45,347 nucleotides of DNA from Chloroflexota bacterium (lineage in GTDB: Bacteria; Chloroflexota; Dehalococcoidia; Lucifugimonadales; UBA2985), in the NCBI GenBank assembly GCA_028877205.1, contig JAPPHY010000002.1:77994-123340 (forward strand), written 5' to 3'. This document shows, in pieces, positions 45,259 to 45,347 of the stretch. A model generated the notes under the pieces. It saw only the letters and a list, made by a program, of their open reading frames with translations, ran no database searches and was not told the DNA's origin. Within the stretch, counting starts at the first letter, position 1, and each line of letters opens with the position of its first letter. A program made the position numbers and the translations under genes.

Positions 45259-45347
45259 AAGTCCATCGATGCAAATGCAGAGGCGGGGGGGGGCACCGGG
45301 GAGGGGGCCCGCGCGGGTGTGGTTGGTGGTATTGGATGATTGGTGGT
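45259..45347. other. Low-complexity contig edge
   Basis: After the permease stop the sequence becomes G-rich and unlike the rest (a run of nine Gs, GGGGAGGGGGCCC, then GTGGTTGGTGGTATTGG). It has no coding appearance and is probably unreliable sequence at the end of an assembly. Confidence 0.6.

Overview
The window looks like a piece of chromosome from a high-GC bacterium of the Chloroflexota, most likely class Dehalococcoidia or a SAR202-like relative. This is inferred from gene order (rpsO-pnp-dapB-asd-dapA, and a class V aminotransferase fused by overlap to serA), from protein style and from T-box control of a citramalate synthase. No rRNA or taxonomic marker is present, so the placement is tentative. 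Nearly all the DNA is coding. Genes usually have AGGAGG-type ribosome sites and sigma70-like promoters (TTGACA/TTGACC, 17-18 bp, TAGAAT/TATAAT), several of which can be read directly.

Layout. 1-4.4 kb: tyrS, a small SH3-like protein, and a serine-biosynthesis pair (class V aminotransferase + serA). 4.4-7.3 kb: a TipAS-type MerR regulator with a readable operator/promoter, a repeat-bearing intergenic region, and an ECF sigma factor with a membrane-anchored partner. 7.4-14.7 kb: an EamA transporter, polA, a large lower-GC orphan with a HEPN-like C-terminus, a DUF1461 membrane protein, a DUF3267 zincin, a decayed second DUF1461 copy, and an FmdB zinc ribbon. 14.9-20 kb (minus): a copper/heavy-metal cluster of TTG-started CopA, a YHS mini-protein, a YtkA-like protein and a polytopic protein with a seven-cysteine insert. 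20-27.4 kb (minus): thiI and the rpsO-pnp-dapB-asd-dapA unit, then a zinc-ribbon protein. 27.7-30.1 kb: a PAC2 protein with a possible leaderless start, then an accessory pair of a HEPN protein and a DUF6884/YaaA-like protein. 30.2-33.1 kb: an isoleucine T-box leader and cimA, convergent with a cysteine synthase. 33.2-38.2 kb: rpsP-khpA-rimM, yebC, a methyltransferase and uvrB. 38.4-44.2 kb: a membrane protein-DUF58-transglutaminase-MoxR cluster. 44.3 kb to the end: a DppB-like permease, followed by a low-complexity contig edge.

How the genes work together. Amino-acid supply is prominent: serine (aminotransferase + SerA) feeds the cysteine synthase; the dap genes make lysine/diaminopimelate precursors from aspartate; CimA starts isoleucine synthesis through citramalate, and its T-box reads an ATC (Ile) codon, so uncharged tRNA-Ile should switch it on. 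The most unusual items are the HEPN + DUF6884-like cassette, the second HEPN-like orphan, the Cys-to-Ser change at the active site of the transglutaminase, the cysteine insert in the copper-cluster membrane protein, the decayed DUF1461 duplicate and a perfect inverted repeat around the zincin promoter.
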